Below are positions 39,388-48,958 of a stretch of 64,000 bases of DNA, piece by piece (the stretch's first letter is position 1; each line of letters starts with the position of its first letter). The stretch spans positions 299,501 through 363,500 of the forward strand of contig JADJYW010000006.1 of NCBI GenBank assembly GCA_016719605.1, written 5' to 3'. Source of the DNA: Lewinellaceae bacterium. Its GTDB lineage: Bacteria > Bacteroidota > Bacteroidia > Chitinophagales > Saprospiraceae. The translations under genes were made by a program, and so were the position numbers. The notes beneath the pieces are model-generated. The model searched no databases, was not told the origin of the DNA, and saw only the letters and a list, made by a program, of their open reading frames with translations.

Positions 39388-42210
39388 CTACCACCATCCG
39401 CCTTTTTTGATTTTGCTTTCGTAGCCGCGCATATTGTAGCTCACGCTGAGCATGAAATATCGGGCAAGCGTGGAGGCTGTATTGCGCACTACATAATTCT
39501 GGTTGCCTGTTTGGGTGATGCTCACACGGCGGTTGAAAATATCGAAGGCGGCTAAGCGTAGTTCGAAGCGGTTGGATGGCCCCAGCAGATGGCGCACCGA
39601 GGCATTCAGAATGGGCACCTCCTGCTTGAAGTCGAAGCGGTCATTGCGAAACAGGCTGTAGGTGAAATTGCTTTCGAGAAAAGTTTTGGCCGCAAACTGC
39701 CACTTGGCCGATGCATTAGCGCCGTGGTTCTGGATTTTCTGGTTCTGGTCCTCGCGGATGGAGTACGAGATGTTGTTGAAACCAAGATTTCCGCCTGCAT
39801 AGAGAATGAGTTTCGGACTCGGGGTAAAAGAAAAACCCAAATTAAAATTGTACCCCAGGTTGTCGGTCTCGTTCTCTATGCCATTCACAAAAGCAGGAGA
39901 CCTGCCGGCATTGAGGTTGCCGTTCAAATTCATGGTCAGTTTGGTTTTTACGATAGGAAAACTGGACCACAGATAGGTGTTGAAGCGGTTTCCACCGGAG
40001 ACATTGTCGGGCCGGGCCGTCGTGCGAAAGCCAATGCTGTCCACGAAATCAATGGTTTGGTTGTAAATGATCTGGTTGTCGAACTGGCTGAAGTTGGCGC
40101 CAATACCGACATTGGCAAAGGAAGCCGGATTCCAATAGTTCAGGTTGGCGGAAAACGAATGGGAGCGCTCCGGCGTCAGATTGGGGTTGCCCTCGTTCCG
40201 GAAAGCCGGGTTGTTCACGTTGGGGATGGGCTGGAGGTCGGTCAGGCGCGGTTCGGACACATTGTAAGTGTAGTCGGCGCTGATCCAGACATTATTTGGG
40301 AACTCGTATTCCAGTTCCAGGTATGGCACCGCATTGTCGAACGTGCGTTTGATCGGATCGGTCAGCAGGGGCATATCGCGGTCTGTGGCGTAGCGGCCGT
40401 CCAGATCGAGCCGCTGTCCGGCCAATCCGGCAGATGCATTCAGGCCCTCGTGGGAGTAGCGGATGTCGGCGCCGAGGCGATTGAATTGTGTGGTGAAATC
40501 GTAAAAAACGCTGAGATCGGTGATGCGCTCGTTGTTCAGTTCCGGGTCTTGTACCTGGCGGTTCACAGCGTTGGCGCTGTGGCTAAAGTTGTAAAATGCT
40601 TCCAGGAACCAGCGTTTGTGCAGCGGCTCGGTGTAGAGCAGGCTGGACTTGAATTGTTCCGTGGCGTTGTCGTTGAGGTTCAACTGACGGATTTGGTCGG
40701 TGCGGGTCGGGGCAGTGAAGACTTCATTGAGCGAAAAAATGTTTTCCCGGCCATCCGACTGGCTGTTGTTGTACCCGGCACTGGCTGCAAAAGAGCGCCC
40801 TTTCTTTTTGAACCGGTGGCGAAAAATAGCAGCACTGGACAAGCGCCAGGAGTCGAGCAAGGTGCCGTTGTCCAGGAGCAGGCTGTTGGTGGGCGTGGTA
40901 TTATTTTCGATAAAATACTGTGCCTGGCGGTTCTGGTTGTTGGAGTTGCTGAAACCCAGATTGGCCTTCACGATCAGGAGGTTCGACGAATCCAGATTTT
41001 GCTCTATCCGCGTGGCAATGCTGTGGTTTCCACGGAACTCCAGCCTGGTGGACGTATCGGTATTGGTGAAGGAACCGTCGTTGAGAAATGTTTCCCGCAG
41101 GGAAAGTTGGTCGAGGTCGAGCGTAGTTTCGTTGTAGACGTAGCTGGCGTTGTATTTGGTTTTTTTGTTGTCAAAATTGTAGTTCACGCCGCCGCCGAAG
41201 TTTTTGGTAAAACCCCGGCCGTCGAAGTTGTTGCGCAAACCGTTGTCGCTGGAGGAATAATAGCGTCCGCCGCCATTGTACCCGAACCCAAAATCGCCGT
41301 TGTCAAAGTCGTTGAACGCGTTTTGTCCTTTGAACTCGCCGTAATCCTCCCAGTTCACACCGGTTTCGTTGATGTTGTTGGCGTACCCGATGAAGGAAAG
41401 TTGCTGTTTTTCGTTGAACCGGTTGTAGTTGCCGCGAGCAGCCCAGCGGTCTTCGGTGCCCACAGCGCCCGTCAATTTTCCGAAAGAACCTTTTTTGTAC
41501 TCTTCCTTCAATTCCAGGTTCATGGCTTTCTCCTTTTTCCCGTCGTCTATGCCGGTAAGTTTGGCTTGTTCAGACTTTTCGTCATACACCTGCACTTTGG
41601 AGATCGTCTCTGCGCCGAGGTTTTTGGTGGCGCTCTTGGGGTCGTCGCCGAAGAAGGTTTTTCCGTCCACATATACCTTTTGCACATCGCGCCCCTGGGC
41701 TTTGATGCTGCCGTCGGCGGCTACTTCGATGCCGGGAAGGCGGCGCAACAAATCCTCCACGGTGGAGCCGGGCGGCACTTTGAACGTCGTGGCATCGTAC
41801 TCAATCGTGTCGCCCCGAATCCGCAACGGCGCCTTGGCCGTTCGGATAACCACCTCCATGAGTTCCTGGCTGATGGGCTTCAGGTACACCATGCCAAGAT
41901 CGTTGATGTCTGTGGGCGACGGGTTGAGGTGCTGCTGGTAGGGGATGTGCCCTATGTAGGAAATTTTGAAGATATAGGCGGTGTTTTTTACATTTTTGAA
42001 CGAAAAAAGCCCGTTTTCGTCGCTGCGGGAAAAATTGACAAGTGTGGAGTCCGTGGGGTTGAGCAGCATCACGGTAGCGTAGGCAGCCTCGGCCTCGGTG
42101 GTATCGCGGACGATACCTTTGATGGTAACACGCGAAGGGTTTTGGGCCTGGAGCAGGGTGGGGGAGAGCCAAAGCAGGCATAGCCAGAGCGGCAGCAAGA
42201 TTCTTTTCAT
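39388..42210 (-). CDS. TonB-dependent-receptor-like outer membrane barrel
   Basis: The intact 940-residue protein has a signal peptide (MKRILLPLWLCLLWLSPTLL) and a carboxypeptidase-regulatory-like beta domain (VTIKGIVRDTTEAEAAYATV). A plug-like domain (TFKVPPGSTVEDLLRRLPGI, VYVDGKTFFGDDPKSATKNL) and a long beta-barrel region of the OMP_b-brl_3 type follow, ending in a short basic tail. Such proteins are usually paired with GLPGLI proteins, as here, and are thought to move a substrate through the outer membrane with TonB energy. No substrate can be assigned. A very long antisense frame overlies the gene, but its content is not protein-like. Confidence 0.92.
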   Translation of the reverse strand: MKRILLPLWLCLLWLSPTLLQAQNPSRVTIKGIVRDTTEAEAAYATVMLLNPTDSTLVNFSRSDENGLFSFKNVKNTAYIFKISYIGHIPYQQHLNPSPTDINDLGMVYLKPISQELMEVVIRTAKAPLRIRGDTIEYDATTFKVPPGSTVEDLLRRLPGIEVAADGSIKAQGRDVQKVYVDGKTFFGDDPKSATKNLGAETISKVQVYDEKSEQAKLTGIDDGKKEKAMNLELKEEYKKGSFGKLTGAVGTEDRWAARGNYNRFNEKQQLSFIGYANNINETGVNWEDYGEFKGQNAFNDFDNGDFGFGYNGGGRYYSSSDNGLRNNFDGRGFTKNFGGGVNYNFDNKKTKYNASYVYNETTLDLDQLSLRETFLNDGSFTNTDTSTRLEFRGNHSIATRIEQNLDSSNLLIVKANLGFSNSNNQNRQAQYFIENNTTPTNSLLLDNGTLLDSWRLSSAAIFRHRFKKKGRSFAASAGYNNSQSDGRENIFSLNEVFTAPTRTDQIRQLNLNDNATEQFKSSLLYTEPLHKRWFLEAFYNFSHSANAVNRQVQDPELNNERITDLSVFYDFTTQFNRLGADIRYSHEGLNASAGLAGQRLDLDGRYATDRDMPLLTDPIKRTFDNAVPYLELEYEFPNNVWISADYTYNVSEPRLTDLQPIPNVNNPAFRNEGNPNLTPERSHSFSANLNYWNPASFANVGIGANFSQFDNQIIYNQTIDFVDSIGFRTTARPDNVSGGNRFNTYLWSSFPIVKTKLTMNLNGNLNAGRSPAFVNGIENETDNLGYNFNLGFSFTPSPKLILYAGGNLGFNNISYSIREDQNQKIQNHGANASAKWQFAAKTFLESNFTYSLFRNDRFDFKQEVPILNASVRHLLGPSNRFELRLAAFDIFNRRVSITQTGNQNYVVRNTASTLARYFMLSVSYNMRGYESKIKKGGWW

Positions 42211-42410
42211 GGACGGGTATGGTTAAGTTTTGTTGTTTGACCGGCAAGGAACGCCTCCCGGTTACCTTGCATTGTGCGAAAGAGCGGTCTGCCGTGTGGC
42301 AGGTTGCCTGGTTGGCAAAAGCATTTGGGCAATAGGTGCGCCTGAAGGCGTTTTTGCTGCACCCGGTGCTCCAAAAAACACCCTATTTTCACCGCAAAAA
42401 TCGCCGCGCC

Positions 42411-43436
42411 ATGTCCTCCCGTTTTCTGCTATTTTTATGCTTACCCATGTTTAGTTGCCAGACACCCGCCGAAAAAAATCCCGCTGCCCCTGACCGGCCG
42501 GAATATGCCCTTGCTATCCACGGCGGTGCGGGCACTATTTTGAAAAGCGACATGACACCCGAACAGGATGCCGAATACCGCGCTGCACTGGATTCGGCAC
42601 TGACCATCGGCGAGCATATCCTGCTAAACGGCGGTACCGCTCTCGATGCTGCCACCCAAACAGTAGTCTGGCTCGAAAACTGTCCGCTTTTTAATGCCGG
42701 CAAAGGTGCCGTGTTTACCCACGAGGGCCGCAACGAACTCGATGCCGCCATCATGGACGGCAATACCCAAAAAGCAGGCGCCGTGGGCGGGGTCACTACC
42801 GTCAAAAACCCGATCCTGCTGGCCCGGGCTGTCATGGAAAAATCGCCACACGTTTTTCTGACAGGCGCCGGAGCCGAGCAGTTTGCCCTCGAAAACGGCC
42901 TCGATACCGCAGGGCCGGAGTGGTTTTTTACCCAAAAACGTTGGGAATCGCTGCAAAAAGCCCTGGAAAAGGAAAAGGAGCAAGCCCCGCAGGGTATGGC
43001 GCCGGCTAACCCCGACCATAAATTTGGTACGGTCGGTTGTGTTGCGCTCGACCGAAACGGCAACCTCGCCGCAGCCACATCCACGGGCGGCATGACGAAC
43101 AAACGCTGGAACCGCATCGGCGACACGCCCGTCATCGGCGCCGGTACCTACGCTTCCAATGAGGCTTGCGCCGTATCCTGTACCGGCCACGGCGAGTACT
43201 TTATCCGCTATGCTGTGGCCTACGATGTATTCGCGCGCATGACCTACGGCGGACTTTCCCTGCAAGCCGCCGCCGACCAGATCGTGTTGAAAAAACTCGT
43301 GGAAAAAGGCGGCGAAGGCGGTCTCATCGCAGTGGACAAAACAGGCCACATCGCCATGCCGTTCAACTCCGAAGGCATGTACCGGGGTTATGCCCGGCCG
43401 GGCGAACGAAAAACGATGATTTACGGCACCGAATAA
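42411..43436 (+). CDS. Isoaspartyl peptidase/L-asparaginase (Ntn hydrolase), lipoprotein
   Basis: The protein of 341 residues starts at ATG 42411 with a lipoprotein signal (MSSRFLLFLCLPMFSC). The catalytic part has LAIHGGAGTILKSDMTPEQD, NAGKGAVFTHEGRNELDAAI and the self-processing site HKFGTVGCVALDRNGNLAAA. The threonine after FG should become the new N-terminal nucleophile, and TSTGGMTNKRWNRIGDTPVI and GAGTYASNEACAVSCTGHGE supply the substrate pocket. It should hydrolyse isoaspartyl peptides and asparagine in the periplasm. The stretch CCTATTTTC upstream resembles a -7 box with one mismatch. The rarA gene follows 15 bases later. Confidence 0.93.
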   Translation: MSSRFLLFLCLPMFSCQTPAEKNPAAPDRPEYALAIHGGAGTILKSDMTPEQDAEYRAALDSALTIGEHILLNGGTALDAATQTVVWLENCPLFNAGKGAVFTHEGRNELDAAIMDGNTQKAGAVGGVTTVKNPILLARAVMEKSPHVFLTGAGAEQFALENGLDTAGPEWFFTQKRWESLQKALEKEKEQAPQGMAPANPDHKFGTVGCVALDRNGNLAAATSTGGMTNKRWNRIGDTPVIGAGTYASNEACAVSCTGHGEYFIRYAVAYDVFARMTYGGLSLQAAADQIVLKKLVEKGGEGGLIAVDKTGHIAMPFNSEGMYRGYARPGERKTMIYGTE

Positions 43437-43451
43437 ACTTCCCGGGCCGCT

Positions 43452-44750
43452 GTGACAGAAAAAAACAACCAAAACATGATTCCTCTTGCCGAACGGATGC
43501 GTCCGCAAAATCTCGAACAGTACGTTGGCCAGCAACACCTGGTCGGCGAAGGCGCCGTATTGCGGCAGGCTATCGAGATGGGAAAAATCCCCTCGTTTAT
43601 CCTGTGGGGGCCGCCGGGCGTGGGTAAAACCACGTTGGCGCAGTTGATTGCCAAATTCCTGAAAAAACCGTTTTACCAACTTTCGGCCATCAATTCGGGT
43701 GTCAAGGACATCCGGGAGGCGATAGACAATGCTGAAAAAACCACTCTGTTTCAGGCCAAAGGGGCGATTCTGTTTATTGACGAAATCCACCGTTTTTCCA
43801 AAAGCCAGCAGGATGCCTTGCTTGGCGCCGTGGAAAAAGGTGTGGTCACGCTCATCGGCGCCACTACCGAAAACCCGTCGTTCGAGGTTATTCCGGCGCT
43901 GCTCTCGCGTTGTCAGGTGTATGTGTTGCAGCACTTGAGCAAGGAGGAACTCGTTGGGCTGCTGCAGCGTGCCCTGACGGAAGACGAGGCACTGAAAAAC
44001 ATGGACATCGAACTCGTGGAAACCGATGCCTTGCTGCTCTACTCCGGCGGCGATGCCCGCCGCCTGCTCAATGCGCTCGAACTGGTATCGAATTACCGCC
44101 AACCCGACGAGCCGCTGCGCATCACCAACGACATGGTGCGCCAACGTATCCAGCAGAATATCGCGCTGTACGACAAAGGCGGCGAGCAACACTACGATAT
44201 CATCTCGGCGCTCATCAAAAGTATCCGCGGCAGCGACCCCAACGCCGCCGTCTATTGGCTGGCGCGTATGCTCGACGGCGGCGAGGATATCGAATTCATC
44301 GCCCGGCGGCTGGTCATTCTGGCCGCCGAAGATATCGGCCTGGCCAACCCCAATGGTCTGCTGCTTGCCACCACCACCATGGACGCAATTCGTATGATCG
44401 GAATGCCCGAGGCGCGGATTATCCTGTCGCAGTGCGCGATCTATTTAGCCACTTCGCCCAAGAGCAATTCGGCCTATTTAGCCATTGACAAAGCCCTCGA
44501 AACCGTGCGAAACGGCGGCGGGCTGCCCGTGCCGCTTCCGTTGCGCAATGCTCCCACCAAACTGATGAAAGAACTCGACTACGGAGCCGGCTACCAGTAC
44601 AGCCACGATTTCCCCGGTCACTTTGTGCCGCAGGACTTTCTACCGGATGCCTTGCGCGGCAAAATTCTGTACGAACCGGCCGAAAACCCCGCCGAACAGC
44701 GCGTCCGCCAAAAACTCCGCGAAGACTGGAAAAACTGGTATTCTTATTAG
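43452..44750 (+). CDS. rarA: Replication-associated recombination protein A
   Basis: The 432-residue AAA+ ATPase has Walker A GPPGVGKTTLAQLIA, Walker B ILFIDEIHRFSKSQQDA and sensor GATTENPSFEVIPALLSRC, followed by the MgsA/RarA C-terminal region (KSIRGSDPNAAVYWLARMLD, EDIGLANPNGLLLA). RarA acts at stalled replication forks and interacts with SSB. The start is GTG 43452 or the ATG at 43476. It lies 15 bases after the asparaginase gene and may share its transcript. A palindromic repeat starts right after the TAG stop and may terminate transcription. Confidence 0.94.
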   Translation: MTEKNNQNMIPLAERMRPQNLEQYVGQQHLVGEGAVLRQAIEMGKIPSFILWGPPGVGKTTLAQLIAKFLKKPFYQLSAINSGVKDIREAIDNAEKTTLFQAKGAILFIDEIHRFSKSQQDALLGAVEKGVVTLIGATTENPSFEVIPALLSRCQVYVLQHLSKEELVGLLQRALTEDEALKNMDIELVETDALLLYSGGDARRLLNALELVSNYRQPDEPLRITNDMVRQRIQQNIALYDKGGEQHYDIISALIKSIRGSDPNAAVYWLARMLDGGEDIEFIARRLVILAAEDIGLANPNGLLLATTTMDAIRMIGMPEARIILSQCAIYLATSPKSNSAYLAIDKALETVRNGGGLPVPLPLRNAPTKLMKELDYGAGYQYSHDFPGHFVPQDFLPDALRGKILYEPAENPAEQRVRQKLREDWKNWYSY

Positions 44751-44842
44751 GTTGGAAGGTTAGAGGGTTGGAAGGTTTCTGGTTAGTACAACCCTCCAAC
44801 CTTCTAACCCTCTAACCTAATAACCTTCCAACCTTCCAACCT
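44749..44842. repeat. Palindromic GGTTGGAAGG-family repeat
   Basis: The region between rarA and ribF is an imperfect inverted repeat made of GGTTGGAAGG, GGTTAGAGGG and GGTTTCTGGTTAG units and their complements. It is related to the hairpin at 9508-9589. The right edge runs directly into the ribF -7 box. Confidence 0.85.
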
Positions 44843-44849
44843 ATCTTTG
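44842..44849 (+). promoter_or_regulatory. -7 box (TATCTTTG) touching the ribF start
   Basis: TATCTTTG matches TANNTTTG and ends only 7 bases before the ATG at 44857. Transcription from it would give a leaderless or nearly leaderless ribF message. Confidence 0.65.
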
Positions 44850-44856
44850 CCCCGAA

Positions 44857-46856
44857 ATGCGGGTATTCACAGATTTGCAACATTTGCCGCCGTTCCGGAA
44901 TGCGGTTTTGACGATTGGCTCCTTCGACGGTGTGCACGCAGGCCATTGCCGGATATTGGAAAAGGTACGGACACTGGCCCGGGACTACAACGGCGAAAGT
45001 ATCGTGCTCACCTTCGAGCCGCATCCCCGTATCCTGTTGCACCCCGACGACACGTCCTTCAAACTCATCACGACCTCTTCGGAAAAAATAAGCCTCCTGG
45101 AGCGTTGCGGCGTGGACAATGTTGTGCTGGTGCCGTTTACTCCGGACTTTTCCCGGCAGTCTGCCAGAGCGTATGTGGAGGATTTTATCATTCGATACTT
45201 CCGGCCGGCGTGTATCGTCATCGGTTACGACCACCGTTTTGGCGCTGATCGGGAAGGCGATATTGCCTTTCTGCGCGAATACGAGGCAAAAGGACATTTT
45301 TCCATGGTGGAAATACCGGCGCAGGAGGTGGACGAGATTGCGGTGAGTTCCACCAAGATTCGCAAGGCTCTGGACAGCATGGATGTCGCGCACGCCAACA
45401 GGCTGCTGGGGCATCCCTATTTTTTTACCGGCGTTGTGGTGGAAGGCAACCGCATCGGGCGAACGATAGGCTTCCCCACCGCAAATATCCGGATAGACGA
45501 TCCGTACAAACTGATTTTACCGAATGGCATCTATGCCGCGCGGGTCGGCCCAGCCGGGGGTGGAGCCATGCTCTATATTGGCCGGCGGCCCACCATTACC
45601 GGGTCGGGCGGAAAATCCATCGAAGTGCATTTGCTCGATTTTGATGGAGATTTATACGGGCAAATACTCCGTGTGGAGGTGCTGGACTTTATTCGTTCGG
45701 ATAAAAAATTGGACGATCTGGAGGCGCTGAAGGCGCAAATTGAAGCGGATCGGGTGGAAATCGTGCGGCGGCTTGGCCCCATACCCCAACAGGCGGCGGA
45801 CCCGATTCCGGTTCCCGCGGATCACTCGGATACCGCTATCGTGATCCTGAATTACAATACCCGCCGTCACCTCGAAACCTACCTGCCCTCTGTGCTGGCG
45901 AACAGCCCGGGCACCCGGATTATTGTAGCCGACAACGGGTCGCCGGACGATTCAGTGGCTTTTTTGAAGGAAAACTATCCGGAGGTAGAGGTGCTTGATT
46001 TGCAAAACAATCACGGTTTTGCACAGGGCTACAACGAGGCGCTCGCGCGGGTGCCGGGGGCTATTTATGTCGTGCTGAACTCCGATGTGGAGGTCACGCC
46101 CGGCTGGATGGAACCCGTGCTGCGGGCCATGCGGGAAAACCCCCGAATTGCTGTTGCGCAGCCCAAAATTCTGTCGTGGAGCGACAAGCGTCGCTTCGAG
46201 TACGCCGGCGCTGCGGGAGGCTGGATAGACTATCTGGGGTACCCCTTTTGCCGGGGCCGTATTTTCAGCCAAAACGAAGTGGATGATGGTCAGTACGACA
46301 CCCCTCAGGAGTGTTTTTTTGGGCTGCCGGCGCTGCGTTTTTTATCCGGGCCGATCTGTACCACGCGTTTGGCGGTTTCGATGGCGATTACTTTGCGCAC
46401 AACGAGGAAATTGACCTGTGCTGGCGCCTCAAGCGCGCCGGATACGCGGTCTGGTGTTTTCCGCAATCGGTGGTTTACCACCTGGGTGGCGGCACCCTGG
46501 AGTACGAAAGTCCGCGCAAAGTGTTCCTCAACTTCCGAAACAGCCTGTTTACGCTCCTGAAAAACGAACCCGCCGGCAAGTTGCTCTGGCTGCTGCCTGC
46601 CCGCTTCCTGCTCGACGGCATGGCGGGTGTGCGCTTTTTTCTGAAAGGTCAGTTTCGGGCAATATGGGCTATTGTGCGGGCGCATTTTTCCTTTTATAAA
46701 AATTTCGGAAAAACTATTCAGAAACGCCGTTCGATAGAAAAAGTAATAGAAGATAACCGTGTGGCTCCCCCCAATCGCCGGGGTATTTATCCCGGCAGTA
46801 TCGTGTTTGCGCACTATGCCCGCCGCGTCAAACGCTTCGCCTCCCTCAACCGTTAA
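44857..46856 (+). CDS. ribF: Bifunctional RibF (riboflavin kinase/FAD synthetase) fused to GT2 glycosyltransferase (one frameshift)
   Basis: Residues 1-310 are a complete RibF. The adenylyltransferase domain has LTIGSFDGVHAGHCRILEKV and IGYDHRFGADREGD; the flavokinase domain has GRTIGFPTANIRID, PNGIYAARVG and GGKSIEVHLLDFDGDLYG. Without a stop codon the frame continues through a short Pro/Ala linker into a family-2 glycosyltransferase from about residue 326 (AIVILNYNTRRHLETYLPSV, NNHGFAQGYNEALARVPGAI, VLNSDVEVTPGWM). A frame change at a run of seven T near 46313-46320 is followed by WAAGAAFFIRADLYHAFGGF, AHNEEIDLCWRLKRAG and a hydrophobic end. The fusion of FAD synthesis to a glycosyltransferase is odd. 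A lost stop through an indel cannot be excluded, as the window has many. Confidence 0.85.
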
Positions 46857-46865
46857 TTCCCGACT

Positions 46866-47600
46866 ATGTCCAATTATGAATTGCTTTACGAAGACGATCA
46901 GATGCTGGTCGTACACAAACCGGCCGGCTTGCTCACTATTCCCGACCGATTTGGCAGCAAAGACAGCCTGCAAAATGCCCTGGAGCGCGACTTCGGCAAG
47001 GTGTTCGTCGTACACCGGCTCGACCGGGAGACAAGCGGGATTCTGTGTTTTGCCCGTACCGAGGCAGCGCACCGGAATCTGTCCATGCAATTTGAGCACC
47101 ACACGGTGGACAAGTACTATTTGGTACTGGTAGATGGCAAAGTACACCAGGAGGAGGGCGAAATCAACAAGCCCATTGGCCCGCACCCCACCATTTCGGG
47201 CAAGATGACCATCACGGGCCGGGGCAAACCCTCGCTTACGTTTTACCGGGTACTGGAGCATTTCAAACATTTCACCTTAGTGGAGGCGCTGCTCAAAACC
47301 GGGCGCACGCACCAGATTCGGGTGCATTTCCAGAGCATCGGCTATGCGCTGGCCGTGGACGCTTTGTACGGCCCCCGACCCGCGTTTTTTTTGTCGGAAG
47401 TAAAAGGCAAATCGTACCGAAGCGGCAAGTTCAGCGGCGATGAACGCCCGCTCATGGAACGCACCAGCCTGCACGCCTTTCGCCTGCGCATTGACCACCC
47501 GGGTACAGGCGAGCGTATGGAGTTTCGGGCGGATCCGCCCAAGGATTTTCAGGCAGTGCTGAAACAGCTGCGTCGGTGGGGAACGACGGAGGGGGTTTGA
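46866..47600 (+). CDS. RluA-family pseudouridine synthase
   Basis: The 244-residue protein lacks an S4 domain and starts at once with the catalytic fold: LYEDDQMLVVHKPAGLLTIP, VVHRLDRETSGILCFARTEA (catalytic Asp in HRLDxxTSG) and TGRTHQIRVHFQSIGYALAV. It should convert a uridine in rRNA or tRNA to pseudouridine; the target is unclear, though the short S4-free form resembles RluA or TruC. It starts 10 bases after the RibF-GT2 frame and is likely in the same operon. The gene is intact. Confidence 0.9.
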   Translation: MSNYELLYEDDQMLVVHKPAGLLTIPDRFGSKDSLQNALERDFGKVFVVHRLDRETSGILCFARTEAAHRNLSMQFEHHTVDKYYLVLVDGKVHQEEGEINKPIGPHPTISGKMTITGRGKPSLTFYRVLEHFKHFTLVEALLKTGRTHQIRVHFQSIGYALAVDALYGPRPAFFLSEVKGKSYRSGKFSGDERPLMERTSLHAFRLRIDHPGTGERMEFRADPPKDFQAVLKQLRRWGTTEGV

Positions 47601-47611
47601 TCTTACCCACC

Positions 47612-48892
47612 TCACTCTTCGATCACTTGCCCGGCAAAAGCATTGTACGCTTGCATGAGCGACTGATAAAAAAGTTTGCCCTGCACGGCATAGCCCAATT
47701 TGGAATAATGCACCGAGTCGGACGACATCAGTCCGGCTGATTTCCAGTTTTTTGCCGAGTGCTCTCCTCCGGCCAGCAGGAATAAATCCCACAGCGCATA
47801 GCCGTTTTCTTGTGCGAATCGTTTGATTTCCGCGCTGATTGGCCCCATGTAGGGGTTAAAACCTTGCCCGCGCAGGTAGGAGTCTGCCGGGGTGGTGAAC
47901 AGAAAACGGGCGTTCGGGGCGTATTTTTTGAGTTGTGCCACCAGTTCGCCCATTTGCTGATAGACGTGGTTGGCGGTGAGTTTTCCCTGTGCCTCGTTGG
48001 TTCCGAAAGAAAGTACGATCAGATCGGGGTTCAGATCGGCGAGTTGGCGGCCAAAGTACCGGGCACGCACGAAATCGGAAAACTTGGCGCCGTTCACCCC
48101 GATGGAATGATAGACGACCCCTGCCATTTCATTTTCCAGCAAAATGCCGTCGAGGGCGAAGCGTCCGCCTGTTTTTTCGGTTTGCCGCCGGTCAAACGAA
48201 ACACGCGCCTGCGCGACCGGCCGGTCGAAGTAAAAGGATTTGAAAAACTCGTCCTGCAGGTACAAAACGGCTTTTTGGCCGGTCACATCGTCTTGCACGG
48301 TCATGTCCACCGGGCCGTCGTCTTCCCGGTGAAAAACGACAACTTTGGTAAACAGGCGGGTTTCGGCCGTTGATGTATCGCGCAGGCGGATGGTCAGGTT
48401 GCCGGTTTCCAGAAAAGTTTCGAGCAGAAATCCGCTCACACCGTAGGGCGTGGCCACATTCAGGTCGCGCTGGCAATTGGTGCCGTGCCAGCGGGCATCG
48501 GTCTCGATGAGGTAGTCTCTCGGGCCGTTGGAACCGGCGAGTTTGTACGGAAAAATGAGTCCGCGCCCGGCATCGCCGAAGGCGTTTTGCAGACGTTGGC
48601 GTACCTCGTGGGTCATAAAATTGCCGAGGACGTGTGAATCCCCGATGTGCACGATGCTGATTTTGTGTCCGCCGCCCACGCGCTGCCGGAACATTTTGTG
48701 AAACAGCGGCTCCAGGTAAGCCGCATTTTCGATACCGTTTTCCTCCTGCCGGAAAAAGCCATAGCCCACCGTGTCCTGCTCGGTGATCTCCACTTTGGGC
48801 GGCCGGAACTGCGACTGGCACTGGCCGGCACAAAGCAGCAGTAAAAACAGGCTCATGGCGGAGCGAAATCGAATATTTCCGGTTTGTAACAT
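47612..48892 (-). CDS. Secreted SGNH/GDSL-family hydrolase
   Basis: The 426-residue protein has an N-terminal signal (SLFLLLLCAGQCQSQF; the ATG at 48856 is an alternative start). The SGNH blocks are the nucleophile Ser in IVHIGDSHVLGNFM, FGTNEAQGK for the Asn block, and the C-terminal Asp/His pair in SSDSVHYSKLGYAVQG. It should be an esterase, perhaps acting on acetylated surface glycans or peptidoglycan. A second SGNH gene lies 67 bases upstream on the same strand; the pair resembles the accessory SGNH proteins of MBOAT-type O-acetylation loci, but no MBOAT gene is visible. Confidence 0.85.
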   Translation of the reverse strand: MLQTGNIRFRSAMSLFLLLLCAGQCQSQFRPPKVEITEQDTVGYGFFRQEENGIENAAYLEPLFHKMFRQRVGGGHKISIVHIGDSHVLGNFMTHEVRQRLQNAFGDAGRGLIFPYKLAGSNGPRDYLIETDARWHGTNCQRDLNVATPYGVSGFLLETFLETGNLTIRLRDTSTAETRLFTKVVVFHREDDGPVDMTVQDDVTGQKAVLYLQDEFFKSFYFDRPVAQARVSFDRRQTEKTGGRFALDGILLENEMAGVVYHSIGVNGAKFSDFVRARYFGRQLADLNPDLIVLSFGTNEAQGKLTANHVYQQMGELVAQLKKYAPNARFLFTTPADSYLRGQGFNPYMGPISAEIKRFAQENGYALWDLFLLAGGEHSAKNWKSAGLMSSDSVHYSKLGYAVQGKLFYQSLMQAYNAFAGQVIEE

Positions 48893-48958
48893 GCTCTAAG
48901 TTGTTTTACTGCCCAATGGTTTGTAAATCCTGTCTGAAAATAAATAAGCCTGTCTACC

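Noticed and set aside
39589..42183. An 864-codon plus-strand ORF opposite the outer-membrane barrel
   Set aside because: The minus-strand gene has clear signal, plug and barrel motifs. The antisense product has no recognisable domain and arises from GC-rich codon structure.
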